From Aquabacter sediminis (GTDB lineage Bacteria > Pseudomonadota > Alphaproteobacteria > Rhizobiales > Xanthobacteraceae): a DNA stretch of 64,000 nt. The stretch is from positions 496,001-560,000 of the forward strand of contig NZ_JARBFX010000003.1 in NCBI RefSeq assembly GCF_028863665.1. The letters are read 5' to 3'. Positions 44,146-53,621 of the stretch are shown one piece after another. Numbering within the stretch: the first letter of the stretch is position 1; every line of letters begins with the position of its first letter. A program made the translations under genes and the position numbers. Below the pieces are notes generated by a model, which was not told the origin of the DNA, ran no database searches, and saw nothing but the letters and a program-made list of their open reading frames with translations.

Positions 44146-47118
44146 CTAGTCTGCCGCGTCTTCGAGCACGCGGGTGAAGATCTCCCGCACCTTGGCCTGC
44201 GTCTCGCCAAGATCGGCATCGAGCGTCGAGAAGTCCGGCATCTGGCCGGCACGGGCGAGAAGCGCGCGCAGGGCCGGGCTCACCTCTCCGGTCAAAGCGT
44301 GGGTGTCGAGCGACAGGCGCAGCACCTGGGTCAAGTCCTGGTAGAGGCCGCAGGCCTTCGAGAGGGTCTCCACATCCGCCGCCGGCAAGAGGCCCAGCCA
44401 GCCGGCCACCGCCAGCACGCGGGCCGTAGCCGTATCGACGATCTCGGGATGGGTGGCCGCGTTGACCAGCACCAGATATTGGGCGAGGAACTCCACATCC
44501 ACTTGCCCGCCCGCCGCGTGCTTGAGGTTCCAGCGCTCGCTTTCGCCTTTCTCGGCGGCAATGGCCCGGCGCATGTCCAGGATGTCGCCGGCGATCAGGC
44601 GGCGGTCGCGGGGCCGGCTGAGCACCTGGAGAATGACCGCCTCCACCCGCTCGGCAAAGCCGTCCGTCGCCGCGATGACCCGGGCGCGGGTGAGCGCCAT
44701 ATGCTCCCAGGCCCAGGCCTCGGTGCGCTGATAGCTCTCAAAGGAGGCAAGGCGCGTCGCCACCGGGCCGGCCCGGCCGGACGGGCGCAGGCGCAGGTCC
44801 ACGTCATAAAGCTTGCCCGCATTGGTCAAGGCGGTGAGGGCGGAGACCAGGCGCTGGGTGAAGCGGGCGAAATAATGGGGTCCCACCAGCGGGCGCGGAC
44901 CGTCCGAGGCCACGCCCGCATCGCCCTCATAGTCATAGAGCACGATGAGATCGAGGTCGGAGCCGGCGGTCATCTCCCGGCCGCCGAGCTTGCCCATGGC
45001 CACCACGGCGGTGGCCGCGCCGGGAATGGCGCCATGGGTCTCCACGAAGCGGGCGAAAACGCGCTTGTGCAGGGCGCGGATGATCACATCGGCGAGCGCC
45101 GCATAGGCCTCCCCTGCCCGCTCGGCCGCCAGCGTGCCGGAAACGATGCGCACACCGATGAGCACATGCTGCTCCTGCCGGAAGCGGCGTGCGCGGTCCA
45201 GCTGGTCCTCGTCATTCTCCGCCGTATCGAGCAGCGCATCGAGGCGCCGCTCCAGGGTGGCGACATCAGGCAGGATGTTGAAGAAGGCGGGATCCAGCAG
45301 CGCGTCCAGCAAGGAGGGCTGGCGCGCCAGCGTTTCGCCCAGGCGGGGCGCTGTGGTCAGCACATTGGCCAGCAGGCGCACCAGATCGGGATGGCGATGC
45401 AGGGCCGGCAGAAGCTGGCTGCCGGACAGGTCGGTCAGGAACCGGTCCATGGCCACCAGCGCGCCGTCGGGGTCCCCGCCCCGGGAGAATTGCTCCAGCA
45501 GGAGCGGGGCGATGGCGGCCAAATGCCCCCGCGCCGCCTCGCTCTTGAGCGCCCGATAGCTGCCCGCCAGCCAGCCCCGCACCCGCGCACTCGCCTGGGC
45601 CGGCTCGCGGAAGCCAAGGCGGGCGAGGGCGGCCAGGGTCGCGCGGTCGTCCTGGTCGGCCGGGAAGGACAATTGGCCGTCGAGCGCGGCGGGCGGCGGC
45701 GCATCCTCGAACAATTGGGAATAATGGTGCTGGACCCGGATGAGCCGATCCACCAGCGCAGCGGCGAAGGCGTCGCGGTCGGGATAGCCCATGAAACGGG
45801 CGAACTGGGCGAGCGCGTCCGCCTGCTCCGGCAGGACATGGCTCTGGGCATCCGCCACCATCTGGATGCGGTGCTCCACCCGGCGCAGGAACACATAGGC
45901 GTCGGCCAGGTCGTCCCGCACCGCCGAATCGATCCAGCGGTCGGAGACAAGGGCATCGAGGGCGGAAAGGGTGCGCGGGGAGCGCAGGTTCGGGTCGCGC
46001 CCGCCGGCGATCAATTGCTGGGTCTGGACGAAGAATTCCACCTCGCGGATGCCGCCGCGCCCGAGCTTCACATTATGCCCTTCCACCGCCACCACATCGT
46101 GGCCGCGAAAGGCATGGATCTCGCGCTTCATGGCATGGACGTCGGCGATGGCCTGATAGTCCAGCACGCGCCGCCACACGAAGGGGGAGAGTTCGGCGAG
46201 GTAGGCGCGCCCCACCCCCAGGTCGCCGGCCACCGCCCGCGCCTTGATATAGGCCGCCCGCTCCCAGGTGGCGCCCTCCCGCTCGTAATAAGCGAGCGCG
46301 GCGGCGGTGGAGAGGGCAATCTGGGTGGAGCCGGGATCGGGCCTCAGGCGCAAGTCCACGCGCAGCACATAGCCGTCGCCCGTGCGCTCCTGGAGCATGC
46401 GCACCAGGCCCTTGGTGATCTTCACGAAGAAGGGCGAGGGTTCGACGCCGTCTTTGAGCGGCGCCACGTCGCGGTCATAGACCACGATCAGGTCGACGTC
46501 GGAGGAATAGTTCAATTCGCGGGCGCCATGCTTGCCCATGGCGATTACGGCGAGGCCGCAGCCCCACGCCGGGTTCAGCGGATCGGGGCTGAGAAGGCGC
46601 CCTTCGGCTGCCGCTTCCCGGAGCAGGAAGTCCAGGGCGCTCGAGACGGCCGTGTCGGCCACGTCGGTGAGGGCGCCGGTGACGGCGGTCAGGTCGAAGA
46701 CGCCGCCGATGTCGGCCAGCGCGATGACCAGCGCCGCTTCCGCCCGCATGCGGCGCAGCGCGCGCATGGCTGCCGCCTCATCGGCCGCCGCAGCCACCGC
46801 CGCACGGCCTTCCGCCACCAACGCGGCGATTCGCGCATCGGGTGCCGTCTCCAGCGCCGTGACGAGGCGCATCGGGTCGGTCCGGACGATCTCCAGAAGG
46901 AAGGGCGAGGCCTCGGCAATGCCGAGCAGCACCCGGTGGGCGAGCGGGAAGGCCTCGAAGGTCTCTTCCATCGCGGCGCGCCGGTGGGCATCGAGGCCTT
47001 CGAGCACCTGTTCCAGGCGAATGGAGGCGGTCGCCGGATCGGCAACGACCGGTCCTTCCCGCATCAGCGATGCGAGGCCGGGAGAGAGGGTCGAATCCGT
47101 TGCGTCGCAGCGATCCAT
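44146..47118 (-). CDS. glnE: Bifunctional glutamine synthetase adenylyltransferase/deadenylase
   Basis: 990 residues from the ATG at 47118 (AGGAAGG just upstream); a GTG at 47136 is less likely. Two nucleotidyltransferase domains in tandem: the N-terminal adenylyl-removing half with ELNYSSDVDLIVVYDRD near residue 205, and the C-terminal adenylylating half with TAGSDLDLIVLYDYEGD near 735. Helical linker and PII-response regions are of normal length. It adds or removes AMP on glutamine synthetase in response to nitrogen state. Its gene ends 48 bases from the convergent PleC-like gene. Confidence 0.96.
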   Translation of the reverse strand: MDRCDATDSTLSPGLASLMREGPVVADPATASIRLEQVLEGLDAHRRAAMEETFEAFPLAHRVLLGIAEASPFLLEIVRTDPMRLVTALETAPDARIAALVAEGRAAVAAAADEAAAMRALRRMRAEAALVIALADIGGVFDLTAVTGALTDVADTAVSSALDFLLREAAAEGRLLSPDPLNPAWGCGLAVIAMGKHGARELNYSSDVDLIVVYDRDVAPLKDGVEPSPFFVKITKGLVRMLQERTGDGYVLRVDLRLRPDPGSTQIALSTAAALAYYEREGATWERAAYIKARAVAGDLGVGRAYLAELSPFVWRRVLDYQAIADVHAMKREIHAFRGHDVVAVEGHNVKLGRGGIREVEFFVQTQQLIAGGRDPNLRSPRTLSALDALVSDRWIDSAVRDDLADAYVFLRRVEHRIQMVADAQSHVLPEQADALAQFARFMGYPDRDAFAAALVDRLIRVQHHYSQLFEDAPPPAALDGQLSFPADQDDRATLAALARLGFREPAQASARVRGWLAGSYRALKSEAARGHLAAIAPLLLEQFSRGGDPDGALVAMDRFLTDLSGSQLLPALHRHPDLVRLLANVLTTAPRLGETLARQPSLLDALLDPAFFNILPDVATLERRLDALLDTAENDEDQLDRARRFRQEQHVLIGVRIVSGTLAAERAGEAYAALADVIIRALHKRVFARFVETHGAIPGAATAVVAMGKLGGREMTAGSDLDLIVLYDYEGDAGVASDGPRPLVGPHYFARFTQRLVSALTALTNAGKLYDVDLRLRPSGRAGPVATRLASFESYQRTEAWAWEHMALTRARVIAATDGFAERVEAVILQVLSRPRDRRLIAGDILDMRRAIAAEKGESERWNLKHAAGGQVDVEFLAQYLVLVNAATHPEIVDTATARVLAVAGWLGLLPAADVETLSKACGLYQDLTQVLRLSLDTHALTGEVSPALRALLARAGQMPDFSTLDADLGETQAKVREIFTRVLEDAAD

Positions 47119-47205
47119 TGCCTTCCTAAAGGGCACGATGCAACGGGCCTGTGCAAGCCCTTACCGGCGCGATCCTTAAGGCCGCTTCCAACGGATTGCA
47201 GACGG

Positions 47206-47235
47206 TAAAAACTGCACGCCTGACAGGCAGTCTGC
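47206..47235 (-). terminator. Probable intrinsic terminator after the regulator/kinase pair
   Basis: On the minus strand ACTGC ... GCAGT with a nested GCCT/AGGC pairing is followed by TTTTT (47211-47207). It begins about 10 bases after the histidine kinase stop and separates that operon from glnE. Confidence 0.5.
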
Positions 47236-47243
47236 AAATCCGC

Positions 47244-48650
47244 TCACGGGTTCGCCGGTCGCGCAGGAAGATGCAGGCAGACGCGCAAGCCCGGCGCGCC
47301 ATCTTCCAGCGCGATGCGACCGCCATGAAGCCGGGCCACCGCCGAAACGAGCGAGAGTCCGAGGCCCGAGCCCGGCCGGCTGCGGCTGGCATCCAGCCGC
47401 ACGAACCGCTCCAGCACCCGGTCGCGGTCTTGGGCGGGAATGCCCGGCCCGGTATCGCGCACGCCGATGACGGCTTCCTCGCCCTCTCGCCGCAGCGTCA
47501 CCTCGATGCGGCCGCGGCTGCCATCGGCCGAAGTGCCATACTTGATGGCATTGTCCACGAGGTTCGCCAGCGCCTGGGCGAGCAATTCCCGCACGCCATG
47601 CACCTCCACGGGTTCGGCGGAGACTGTCAGGTCCAGGCCCTGCTCGTCCGCCAGCGGCTCGTAGAGCTCGGCCACGTTTTCCACGATGGCGGCGAGGTCC
47701 AGGTCCACCATGTTGCCCCGCGCCTGCCCGGCTTCCGCGCGGGCGATCATGAGCAGGGCATCGAAGGTGCGGATCAGGCCGTCGCTTTCCTCAATGGTGG
47801 TTTCCAGCGCCGCGCGCCAGTCCTCCTCGCTCGATGCATTGCGCAGCGCCTCCTCGGCGCGGTTACGCAGGCGGGTGAGCGGGGTCTTCAGGTCGTGGGC
47901 GATGTTGTCCGAGACCTCCTTCAGGCCGCTCATCAGGGACTCGATGCGATCCAGCATGGCGTTGAGGCTGTGGGCGAGGCGGTCGAACTCGTCGTCGGTG
48001 CCATCCACCGCGAGGCGGCCGCTGAGGTCGCCCGCCATGATGGTCTCGGAGGTGGCAGTCATGGAATCGATGCGCTTGAGCACGCGCCGGGTGACGAAGA
48101 AGCCGCCCACAAGGCCCAGCACCAGGATGATGGCGAGCGCCCCCTGGGCGGGCCGCACCACCATCTGGCGCAGCGTGTCGCGCTCCTCGATGTCGCGCCC
48201 CACCAGCAGGCGGAACCCGCCGGGCAGGATAAAGACCTGCACGAAGGCAAGATTCTCCTTCGCCCCCGGCTCCTCGGAGCGGCGATAGGGGGTGAAGGTC
48301 GTGCCGGGCTTGTCGAGGAGGCCGAGCGGCAGGTCCGAGACGTTGGAGGCCAGCACCTCGCCATTATAGGTGGCCAGCAGATAGATGGAGGAACCGGGCC
48401 GTCGCGTGCGCCGGTCGATGACCAGGACGAGCCGCTGGATGCCGCCGATGCGATACTGCTCGGCCAGTGCCTGCACTTCCGTTTGCACATTCTCCGCCAC
48501 TTGCGCCTCGATGAGCTGGCGGGTGTGCCAGGCCACGTAGCCGATCATGAAGACGGCGAAGAGAGCGAAGATGACGAGATAGGCGGCCAGCAGCTTGAAG
48601 GCCGTGGTGCGCACCAGCCGGAAGAGATCGCGCCGCACCTTCATGGCCAT
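47244..48650 (-). CDS. HAMP-type sensor histidine kinase
   Basis: 468 residues. A first membrane helix near 18-38 (AYLVIFALFAVFMIGYVAWH), a periplasmic sensor of about 120 residues, a second helix near 165-185 (ALAIILVLGLVGGFFVTRRV) leading into HAMP, HisKA with the phospho-His in VSDNIAHDLKTPLTRLRNRA near 250, and HATPase (NLVDNAIKYG; DTGPGIP; GSGLGLSL). The adjacent regulator is its obvious partner, read first with 46 bases between. The signal is unknown. In related genomes this pair lies beside degP, hinting at envelope stress, which is inference. Confidence 0.93.
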   Translation of the reverse strand: MAMKVRRDLFRLVRTTAFKLLAAYLVIFALFAVFMIGYVAWHTRQLIEAQVAENVQTEVQALAEQYRIGGIQRLVLVIDRRTRRPGSSIYLLATYNGEVLASNVSDLPLGLLDKPGTTFTPYRRSEEPGAKENLAFVQVFILPGGFRLLVGRDIEERDTLRQMVVRPAQGALAIILVLGLVGGFFVTRRVLKRIDSMTATSETIMAGDLSGRLAVDGTDDEFDRLAHSLNAMLDRIESLMSGLKEVSDNIAHDLKTPLTRLRNRAEEALRNASSEEDWRAALETTIEESDGLIRTFDALLMIARAEAGQARGNMVDLDLAAIVENVAELYEPLADEQGLDLTVSAEPVEVHGVRELLAQALANLVDNAIKYGTSADGSRGRIEVTLRREGEEAVIGVRDTGPGIPAQDRDRVLERFVRLDASRSRPGSGLGLSLVSAVARLHGGRIALEDGAPGLRVCLHLPARPANP

Positions 48651-48696
48651 GGCGCCCCGCGCGCCGCGCCGCAGGCGGGGAGCCCTTGCGCCCCGC

Positions 48697-49413
48697 TCAC
48701 CTCAAACCTTCTCGCACCATGTAGCCGGCGCCGCGCACCGTGTGCAGCAGCGGCACGTCGAAGCCCTTGTCGATCTTGGACCGCAGGCGCGAGACATGCA
48801 CATCGATCACGTTGGTCTGGGGATCGAAGTGATAATCCCACACGTTTTCCAGCAGCATGGTGCGCGTCACCACCTGCCCGGCATGGCGCATGAGATATTC
48901 CAGCAGGCGGAACTCGCGCGGCTGGAGGGGAATGTCCTTGCCGGCGCGGCTCACCCGGTGGGCGAGGCGGTCCAGTTCCAGATCCCCGACCCGATAGACG
49001 GTATCCGCCGCATGGGGTGCCGCGCGGCGGGAGAGGGCTTCCACGCGCGCCAGAAGCTCGGTGAAGGCATAGGGCTTGGGCAGATAGTCGTCGCCACCGG
49101 CCCGAAGGCCCACCACCCGGTCGTCCACCTGCCCAAGGGCGGACAGGATGAGCACCGGTGTCTTTTCGCCACGGGCCCGCAATTCGGACACCACGGACAG
49201 GCCGTCCCGGCGCGGCAGCATGCGGTCCACCACCAGCACGTCAAAGCGGCCGTCGAGGGCAAGGCTCAGCCCTTCCTCTCCGTCGGCAGCATGCTCCACC
49301 ACATGCCCGGCCTCGCGGAAGGCTTTGCGCAGATAGTCGGCCGCATCCCGGTCGTCCTCGATGAGGAGCAGGCGCATGGCGAACGGATCACCCTGGTCAA
49401 GATTCGTCGTCAT
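48697..49413 (-). CDS. OmpR-family response regulator
   Basis: 238 residues from the ATG at 49413; the ATG at 49377 (MRLLLIEDD) would give the more usual start and remove 12 residues. Receiver domain: acidic pocket IEDD, phospho-acceptor Asp63 in LVVDRMLPRRDG, Lys in YLPKPYAFTEL. C-terminal winged helix with LQPREFRLLEYLMRHAGQVV and VIDVHVSRLRSKID. It should control genes with the kinase encoded next. The operon starts right after the degP terminator region. Confidence 0.94.
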   Translation of the reverse strand: MTTNLDQGDPFAMRLLLIEDDRDAADYLRKAFREAGHVVEHAADGEEGLSLALDGRFDVLVVDRMLPRRDGLSVVSELRARGEKTPVLILSALGQVDDRVVGLRAGGDDYLPKPYAFTELLARVEALSRRAAPHAADTVYRVGDLELDRLAHRVSRAGKDIPLQPREFRLLEYLMRHAGQVVTRTMLLENVWDYHFDPQTNVIDVHVSRLRSKIDKGFDVPLLHTVRGAGYMVREGLR

Positions 49414-49449
49414 CGCAGTCTATAGCCCATCTGCGGAAGGTTTGCCGTG

Positions 49450-49489
49450 AAAACGAGAAAGGCGCGGAGAGCGAAAAGCTCCCCGCGCC
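49450..49489 (-). terminator. Intrinsic terminator between degP and the response regulator gene
   Basis: On the minus strand a 12-bp stem (GGCGCGGGGAGC / GCTCTCCGCGCC, one G-U pair) with loop TTTTC is followed by TTTCTCGTTTT. It lies 37 bases before the start of the response regulator gene, so degP transcripts should end here. Confidence 0.85.
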
Positions 49490-49581
49490 GGCCAAACCGG
49501 GGCGGCTTTGGGCGACGGAAGCGCCACCTCGGCTCGACGCCTCAAGGCACGACTTGGCACGCTCCCCTTCAGGGGTGCAGC

Positions 49582-49618
49582 CCGGCCCTCGCTCCGTCTT
49601 TGCGCGAGCGAGGGCCGG
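49582..49618 (-). terminator. Second strong hairpin downstream of degP
   Basis: Perfect 13-bp stem CCGGCCCTCGCTC (49582-49594) / GAGCGAGGGCCGG (49606-49618) with an 11-base loop. A smaller 8-bp hairpin (CGGAAGCC / GGCTTCCG, 49647-49668) lies between it and the degP stop. Neither has a T-tract; they may protect the mRNA 3' end while the terminator at 49450-49489 stops transcription. Confidence 0.55.
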
Positions 49619-49675
49619 CCGCCCCCTCTCGGGCGCGCACGGGTTGCGGAAGCCGATCCCGGCTTCCGGCCCGCC

Positions 49676-51238
49676 TCAGCCGCCCGCCTTGTTGTCGAGG
49701 GCGATGGCCACGAAGCGCACGCCCTGGTCGTTCTTCACCCGCACCAGCACCGCCTTGCGGTTCTCCGCCTTGGCGGAGGCAAAGCCGTCCTGCACGTCCT
49801 TCGGCGAGGCGACGGACTTGCCGCCCACGTCGAGGATCACGTCGCCGGAGCGGATGCCGCGCTGGGCGGCGGGGCCGGAGGGATCCACCTCGGTCACCAC
49901 CACACCCTCGGAGCCAGCACCCTGCACGCTCTTGGCGGGGGCAAGCTGGAGACCCAGGCGCGGCACGCTCTGGCCGGAGAGAGCGCCGTCCTTGTCAGAG
50001 AGGCTGGCTTGCTGCTCGCCCGGCAGCTGGTCGAGCTTCACGGCCATCTGGAGGGTCTTGCCATCGCGGATCACCGAGAGCTGCACCGAAGTGCCCGGCT
50101 TCATCATCCCGATCTTCTTGGACAGGTCGCGGGCGTCCTTGACCACGTCGCCATTCACCTTGGCGATCACGTCGCCGCTCTTGAGGCCCGCCTTGGCCGC
50201 GGGGGCGTCGGGCTGCACCTGGGCGATCAGCGCGCCTTCGGTACCGTTGAGGCCGAGCCCAGAAGCCAAGTCGTCCGTCACCGGCTGGATCTGCACGCCA
50301 ATGTAGCCGCGGGCCACCTTGCCGTTCTCGCGCAGCTGGTTCACCACCGTCTTCACGGTCTCGGCCGGGATGGCGAAGGCGATGCCCACATTGCCGCCGG
50401 AGGGCGAGACGATGGCGGTGTTCATGCCGATGACCTCGCCATTGAGGCCGAAGGTCGGGCCACCCGAATTGCCGCGATTGACCGCCGCGTCGATCTGGAT
50501 GAAGTCGTCATAGGGGCCGGCGCCGATGTCGCGGCCGCGGGCCGATACGATGCCGGCGGTCACCGTGCCGCCGAGGCCGAAGGGATTGCCCACCGCGATC
50601 ACCCAGTCACCCACGCGGGGCGCGGCGTCGGAGAGCTTCACCCACGGCAGGTCGGTCTTGCCCTCGATCTTCAGCAGCGCCACGTCGGTGCGCGGATCGG
50701 TGCCGATGACCTTGGCCACATAATCCTTGCCGTCGGTGGTGGTGACATCCACCTCGCTGGCGCCGTCCACCACGTGGTTGTTGGTCACCACATAGCCGTC
50801 GGCGGAGATGATGAAGCCGGAGCCCTGGCCCACCACGCGGCGCTCGGACGGGCCGCCACGGTCAGCCTTGGGACCGCGCGGACCCATGGGGCCATTGGGA
50901 CCACCCTCGAAGCCGAACCGCTTCAGGAAGCGCTCGATCTGGGGCGGCACGTCGCCGCCAAGGCCGCCCATGCCCTCTTCGCCCATAGCCATGGACTGGG
51001 CATTCACGTCCTTCTTGACCTTCACCGAGACCACGGCGGGCGACACCTTCTCGACGATGTCGGCGAAGGAATTCTGGCCCGGGGCCGTATTGGTGGCGAT
51101 CTGCGCCATGGCCGGGCTGGCATAGGGCGGAACGAACTGGCCGGCCACCACCCCGGTGACGGCGAGACCGACGACACCGGCGAGCAGCAGGTTGCGGCGG
51201 CGACGGATGCGAGAGGAAGAAGGCGTGGTTCCAGTCAT
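49676..51238 (-). CDS. degP: DegP-type periplasmic serine protease (Do family)
   Basis: 520 residues from the ATG at 51238. A signal-anchor or signal peptide (RRRRNLLLAGVVGLAVTGVV, ending SPAMAQ) precedes a Gly/Met/Pro-rich loop typical of DegP. The protease has His in VTNNHVVDGA, Asp in PRTDVALLKI and Ser in NRGNSGGPTF. Two PDZ domains follow: the first begins GYIGVQIQPVTDD near 300, the second near 420 (GVVVTEVDPSGPAAQRGI). It degrades or chaperones misfolded envelope proteins. In rhizobia degP directly follows the cytochrome c maturation genes; here two other genes intervene. Confidence 0.95.
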   Translation of the reverse strand: MTGTTPSSSRIRRRRNLLLAGVVGLAVTGVVAGQFVPPYASPAMAQIATNTAPGQNSFADIVEKVSPAVVSVKVKKDVNAQSMAMGEEGMGGLGGDVPPQIERFLKRFGFEGGPNGPMGPRGPKADRGGPSERRVVGQGSGFIISADGYVVTNNHVVDGASEVDVTTTDGKDYVAKVIGTDPRTDVALLKIEGKTDLPWVKLSDAAPRVGDWVIAVGNPFGLGGTVTAGIVSARGRDIGAGPYDDFIQIDAAVNRGNSGGPTFGLNGEVIGMNTAIVSPSGGNVGIAFAIPAETVKTVVNQLRENGKVARGYIGVQIQPVTDDLASGLGLNGTEGALIAQVQPDAPAAKAGLKSGDVIAKVNGDVVKDARDLSKKIGMMKPGTSVQLSVIRDGKTLQMAVKLDQLPGEQQASLSDKDGALSGQSVPRLGLQLAPAKSVQGAGSEGVVVTEVDPSGPAAQRGIRSGDVILDVGGKSVASPKDVQDGFASAKAENRKAVLVRVKNDQGVRFVAIALDNKAGG

Positions 51239-51578
51239 CGGGACGTCGTCTCTCAAGTTTTTGCCCCCCCTGGGGCACCCTTGAGAGGGAATGTAGAAAC
51301 GTGACCCTTACAGCTCCCTGGCTATGGGATTACCGATCTGTAATGCGCGTCACGGCTGCGTGAGCGGACCGCTCACGGCGAGGAGAAAGCCCACCCGCGC
51401 CCTTCTCGAAACGGCGGATGGCGCCCCGAAGGCAACACATGCGCCGGACTGCTGGAATAGAAGGACGGTGGTCTTGGAGGCGGGCCTGGGCAGCCCTCGG
51501 CCGCCCCGCGCGTGACCGGAACGCGCGTTGCCCGCCGCCTCTCGGCGGCGGGTTCGTCAAGGTCCGCCCGTGTGCGGC
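51239..51578. other. 340-base region without a supported gene, upstream of degP
   Basis: Holds the degP promoter region and the end of the tctC-like transcript. A perfect 9-bp hairpin CCCGCCGCC / GGCGGCGGG (51531-51552, loop TCTC) lies 26 bases past the tctC-like stop and may end that transcript, though no T-tract follows. I see no clear -35/-10 pair; short frames here lack start signals. Confidence 0.5.
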
Positions 51579-52562
51579 TCAGGTCGGCTCGAACTTGGCC
51601 GCGCGCAACAGCTCGGTGCCCTTCTTGAGATAGGCCCGCTGGAAGGTATCGAACGCGGCCGGCGTCTCGGTCGTGGGCTCGACGCCGATCTTGGCCAGCT
51701 GCCCGCTGGCAGCCAGAGCCGCCACTGCTGCGTTGATCGCCCCGTTCAGGGTGGTCACCAGATCTGCGGGCATGTCCTTGGGGCCCCACACGCCGTACCA
51801 GGAAAACTGGTTCAGCCCGGGCATGCCGCTCTCCGCGGCGGTCGGCACGTTCGGCGCCAGCGCGGTGCGCACATCGGAGGTGAGGGCAATGGCCCTCACA
51901 TTGCCGGACTGCGCCGAGGGGAGCAACGCCAGCACCGGGTCGATCATCAGCTGCACATTGCCGCCGGACACGTCCAGCAGGCCCGGAGCCGTGCCGCGAT
52001 AGGGGATCACATCGAGGTCGAGGCCGGCCAGGCGGTTGAACTCCAGCTCCGCCAGATGGCCGGGAGAGCCCATGGCCGAGGCGGCGAAGTTCCATTCCGT
52101 GGGCGACTTGCGTGCGGCGGCGACGATCTCGGAAATGGTGGTCTGTGGCCGCTTGGGCGACATGACCAGGATCATGGGCGCCACGCCGGCCCGGGCGATG
52201 GGGGTGAAATCGGTAATGGGATCATAGGGCGCCGATTTCATCACCGAGCCCACCATCACCTGCGTGCCCGCCGAGAACAGGATATTGTAGCCGTCGGGAT
52301 CGGACTTCCGCACCGCATTGCCGCCCACCGAGCCATTGGCGCCGCTGCGATTGTCCACCACGACGGTGTAGTTCTTCAGGTCGCGCAATTGCTGGGCGAT
52401 GAGGCGGGCAAAGACGTCCACGCCGCCACCAGGCGCAAACGGCACCACCATCTTGATGGGGCGGTTAGGAAAATCGTTTGCCGCCGCCGGCAAGGAGGCG
52501 GACAGGAGGCCCGCGCCCATGAGGGCGGCCGAGGAGATCAGGAAGTCGCGTCTCTTGAGCAT
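51579..52562 (-). CDS. TctC/Bug-family periplasmic solute-binding protein
   Basis: 327 residues from the ATG at 52562 (GGAGGAAACC upstream). KRRDFLISSAALMGAGLLSA is a twin-arginine-like signal. The mature part shows the Bug pattern: NDFPNRPIKMVVPFAPGGGV, RPIAQQL-like RLIAQQLRDL, VVDNRSGANGSVGGNAVRKS, and HLAELEFNRLAGLDLDVIPY near 180. These proteins feed tripartite tricarboxylate transporters with carboxylated compounds; many are orphans. The membrane subunits TctA/TctB are not in the window. It follows the DapA-like gene with a 126-base gap, probably one operon for uptake and breakdown of an organic acid. Confidence 0.92.
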   Translation of the reverse strand: MLKRRDFLISSAALMGAGLLSASLPAAANDFPNRPIKMVVPFAPGGGVDVFARLIAQQLRDLKNYTVVVDNRSGANGSVGGNAVRKSDPDGYNILFSAGTQVMVGSVMKSAPYDPITDFTPIARAGVAPMILVMSPKRPQTTISEIVAAARKSPTEWNFAASAMGSPGHLAELEFNRLAGLDLDVIPYRGTAPGLLDVSGGNVQLMIDPVLALLPSAQSGNVRAIALTSDVRTALAPNVPTAAESGMPGLNQFSWYGVWGPKDMPADLVTTLNGAINAAVAALAASGQLAKIGVEPTTETPAAFDTFQRAYLKKGTELLRAAKFEPT

Positions 52563-52688
52563 GGTTTCCTCCAAGGCGCCCTTCTTGTTCTGGGTGGGCG
52601 GCCGTTTGGTATCAGACGTTATCGTCTCTTCAGGTTGGTGTGAAAACACCTCCCGCCGATCCAGACCGGCGGGAGGCGCAAGAGGTCG

Positions 52689-53621
52689 TCAGGCGGCGAG
52701 CGCGGTGTCGACGAGCGGATAGCCGGCGGCCTTCACGGCGGCGCGGATCTCGGCGTCGGCGGCATCGCCGAGCGGCTTCAGGGGCTCGCGGATGTTCACG
52801 TTATCGATCAGGCCGCGGGCGCGCAGGGCGTGCTTGAGCGCAACCGTGCCTTCCATGTGCGAGCCGCGGTGATAGACCGCGCGGGTGAGCGGCAGGAGCT
52901 GCTCGTGATACTTGCGGGCGAGCGTATAGTTCTGCGCCTTGCCGGCCGCGAGGAATTCCAGCAGCAGCTCGGGCGCCATGTTGCCGTAGCCCACCAGCAG
53001 GCCGTCCACGTCGAACATGGTCGGCAGCAGCCACTCATCGTGGCAGGACATGATGGCCAGGTTCGGGAAGGCGTTCTTGAGCGCGGGGATCTCGTTGTAC
53101 CAGCGCTTCATGTCGCGCACGCCATTCTTGGTGGCGGTGACGCCGGGGATGGCGGCGATCTCAAGCTGGGTGTCGAGGTCGTAATTGGCCTTGGTGACGG
53201 CGGGATACTGGAACAGGATGCATTCCAGGCCGGACTGGGCGATGGCCTTGTAGCGGTCCTGCGGCGCGCCCTTCTGGTAGCCGAAGCGCAGCCAGCCGTG
53301 GTTCGGATAGACCAGCGCGGCGCTGGCGCCGGCTTCGATCTTCTGCTTGGCCTCGATCTCCGCGACCTTGGTGCCCTCGCCGGTGATGCCGGCCACCACC
53401 GGAAGGGGCGTGGCGTCCTTGTAGACGCGGATCAGCTCGAGCTGCTCGTCATGGGTCAGGAACGTGCCCTCGCCCGCATGGCCAAGGATCACGAGGCTCT
53501 TCACGCCGGGGATGGCCGCCAGCCACTTGGCGAGGCGGGCATTGCCCTCGAAGTCCACATCGCCATTGTCCTTGAACAGGGTGACGGGCGCCGGGTTCAG
53601 GCCCTTCCAATCGATCGCCAT
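52689..53621 (-). CDS. DapA-superfamily aldolase/dehydratase (not a standard dihydrodipicolinate synthase)
   Basis: 310 residues from the ATG at 53621. TIM-barrel aldolase with Schiff-base Lys165 in VTATKNGVRD and partner Tyr139 in LFQYP. The substrate loop is GHAGEG at 47-52 rather than the GTTGE of DapA, and ATP-independent catabolic relatives (sugar-acid dehydratases or hydroxyacid lyases) fit better. Paired with a TctC-type binding protein, so breakdown of an imported carboxylate is a reasonable inference. Two LacI-type palindromes lie upstream. The pair interrupts the usual ccmH-degP order. Confidence 0.88.
   Translation of the reverse strand: MAIDWKGLNPAPVTLFKDNGDVDFEGNARLAKWLAAIPGVKSLVILGHAGEGTFLTHDEQLELIRVYKDATPLPVVAGITGEGTKVAEIEAKQKIEAGASAALVYPNHGWLRFGYQKGAPQDRYKAIAQSGLECILFQYPAVTKANYDLDTQLEIAAIPGVTATKNGVRDMKRWYNEIPALKNAFPNLAIMSCHDEWLLPTMFDVDGLLVGYGNMAPELLLEFLAAGKAQNYTLARKYHEQLLPLTRAVYHRGSHMEGTVALKHALRARGLIDNVNIREPLKPLGDAADAEIRAAVKAAGYPLVDTALAA

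Noticed and set aside
44299-47208. A 969-codon rightward open frame opposite glnE
   Set aside because: Shadow of glnE with the same artefactual composition.
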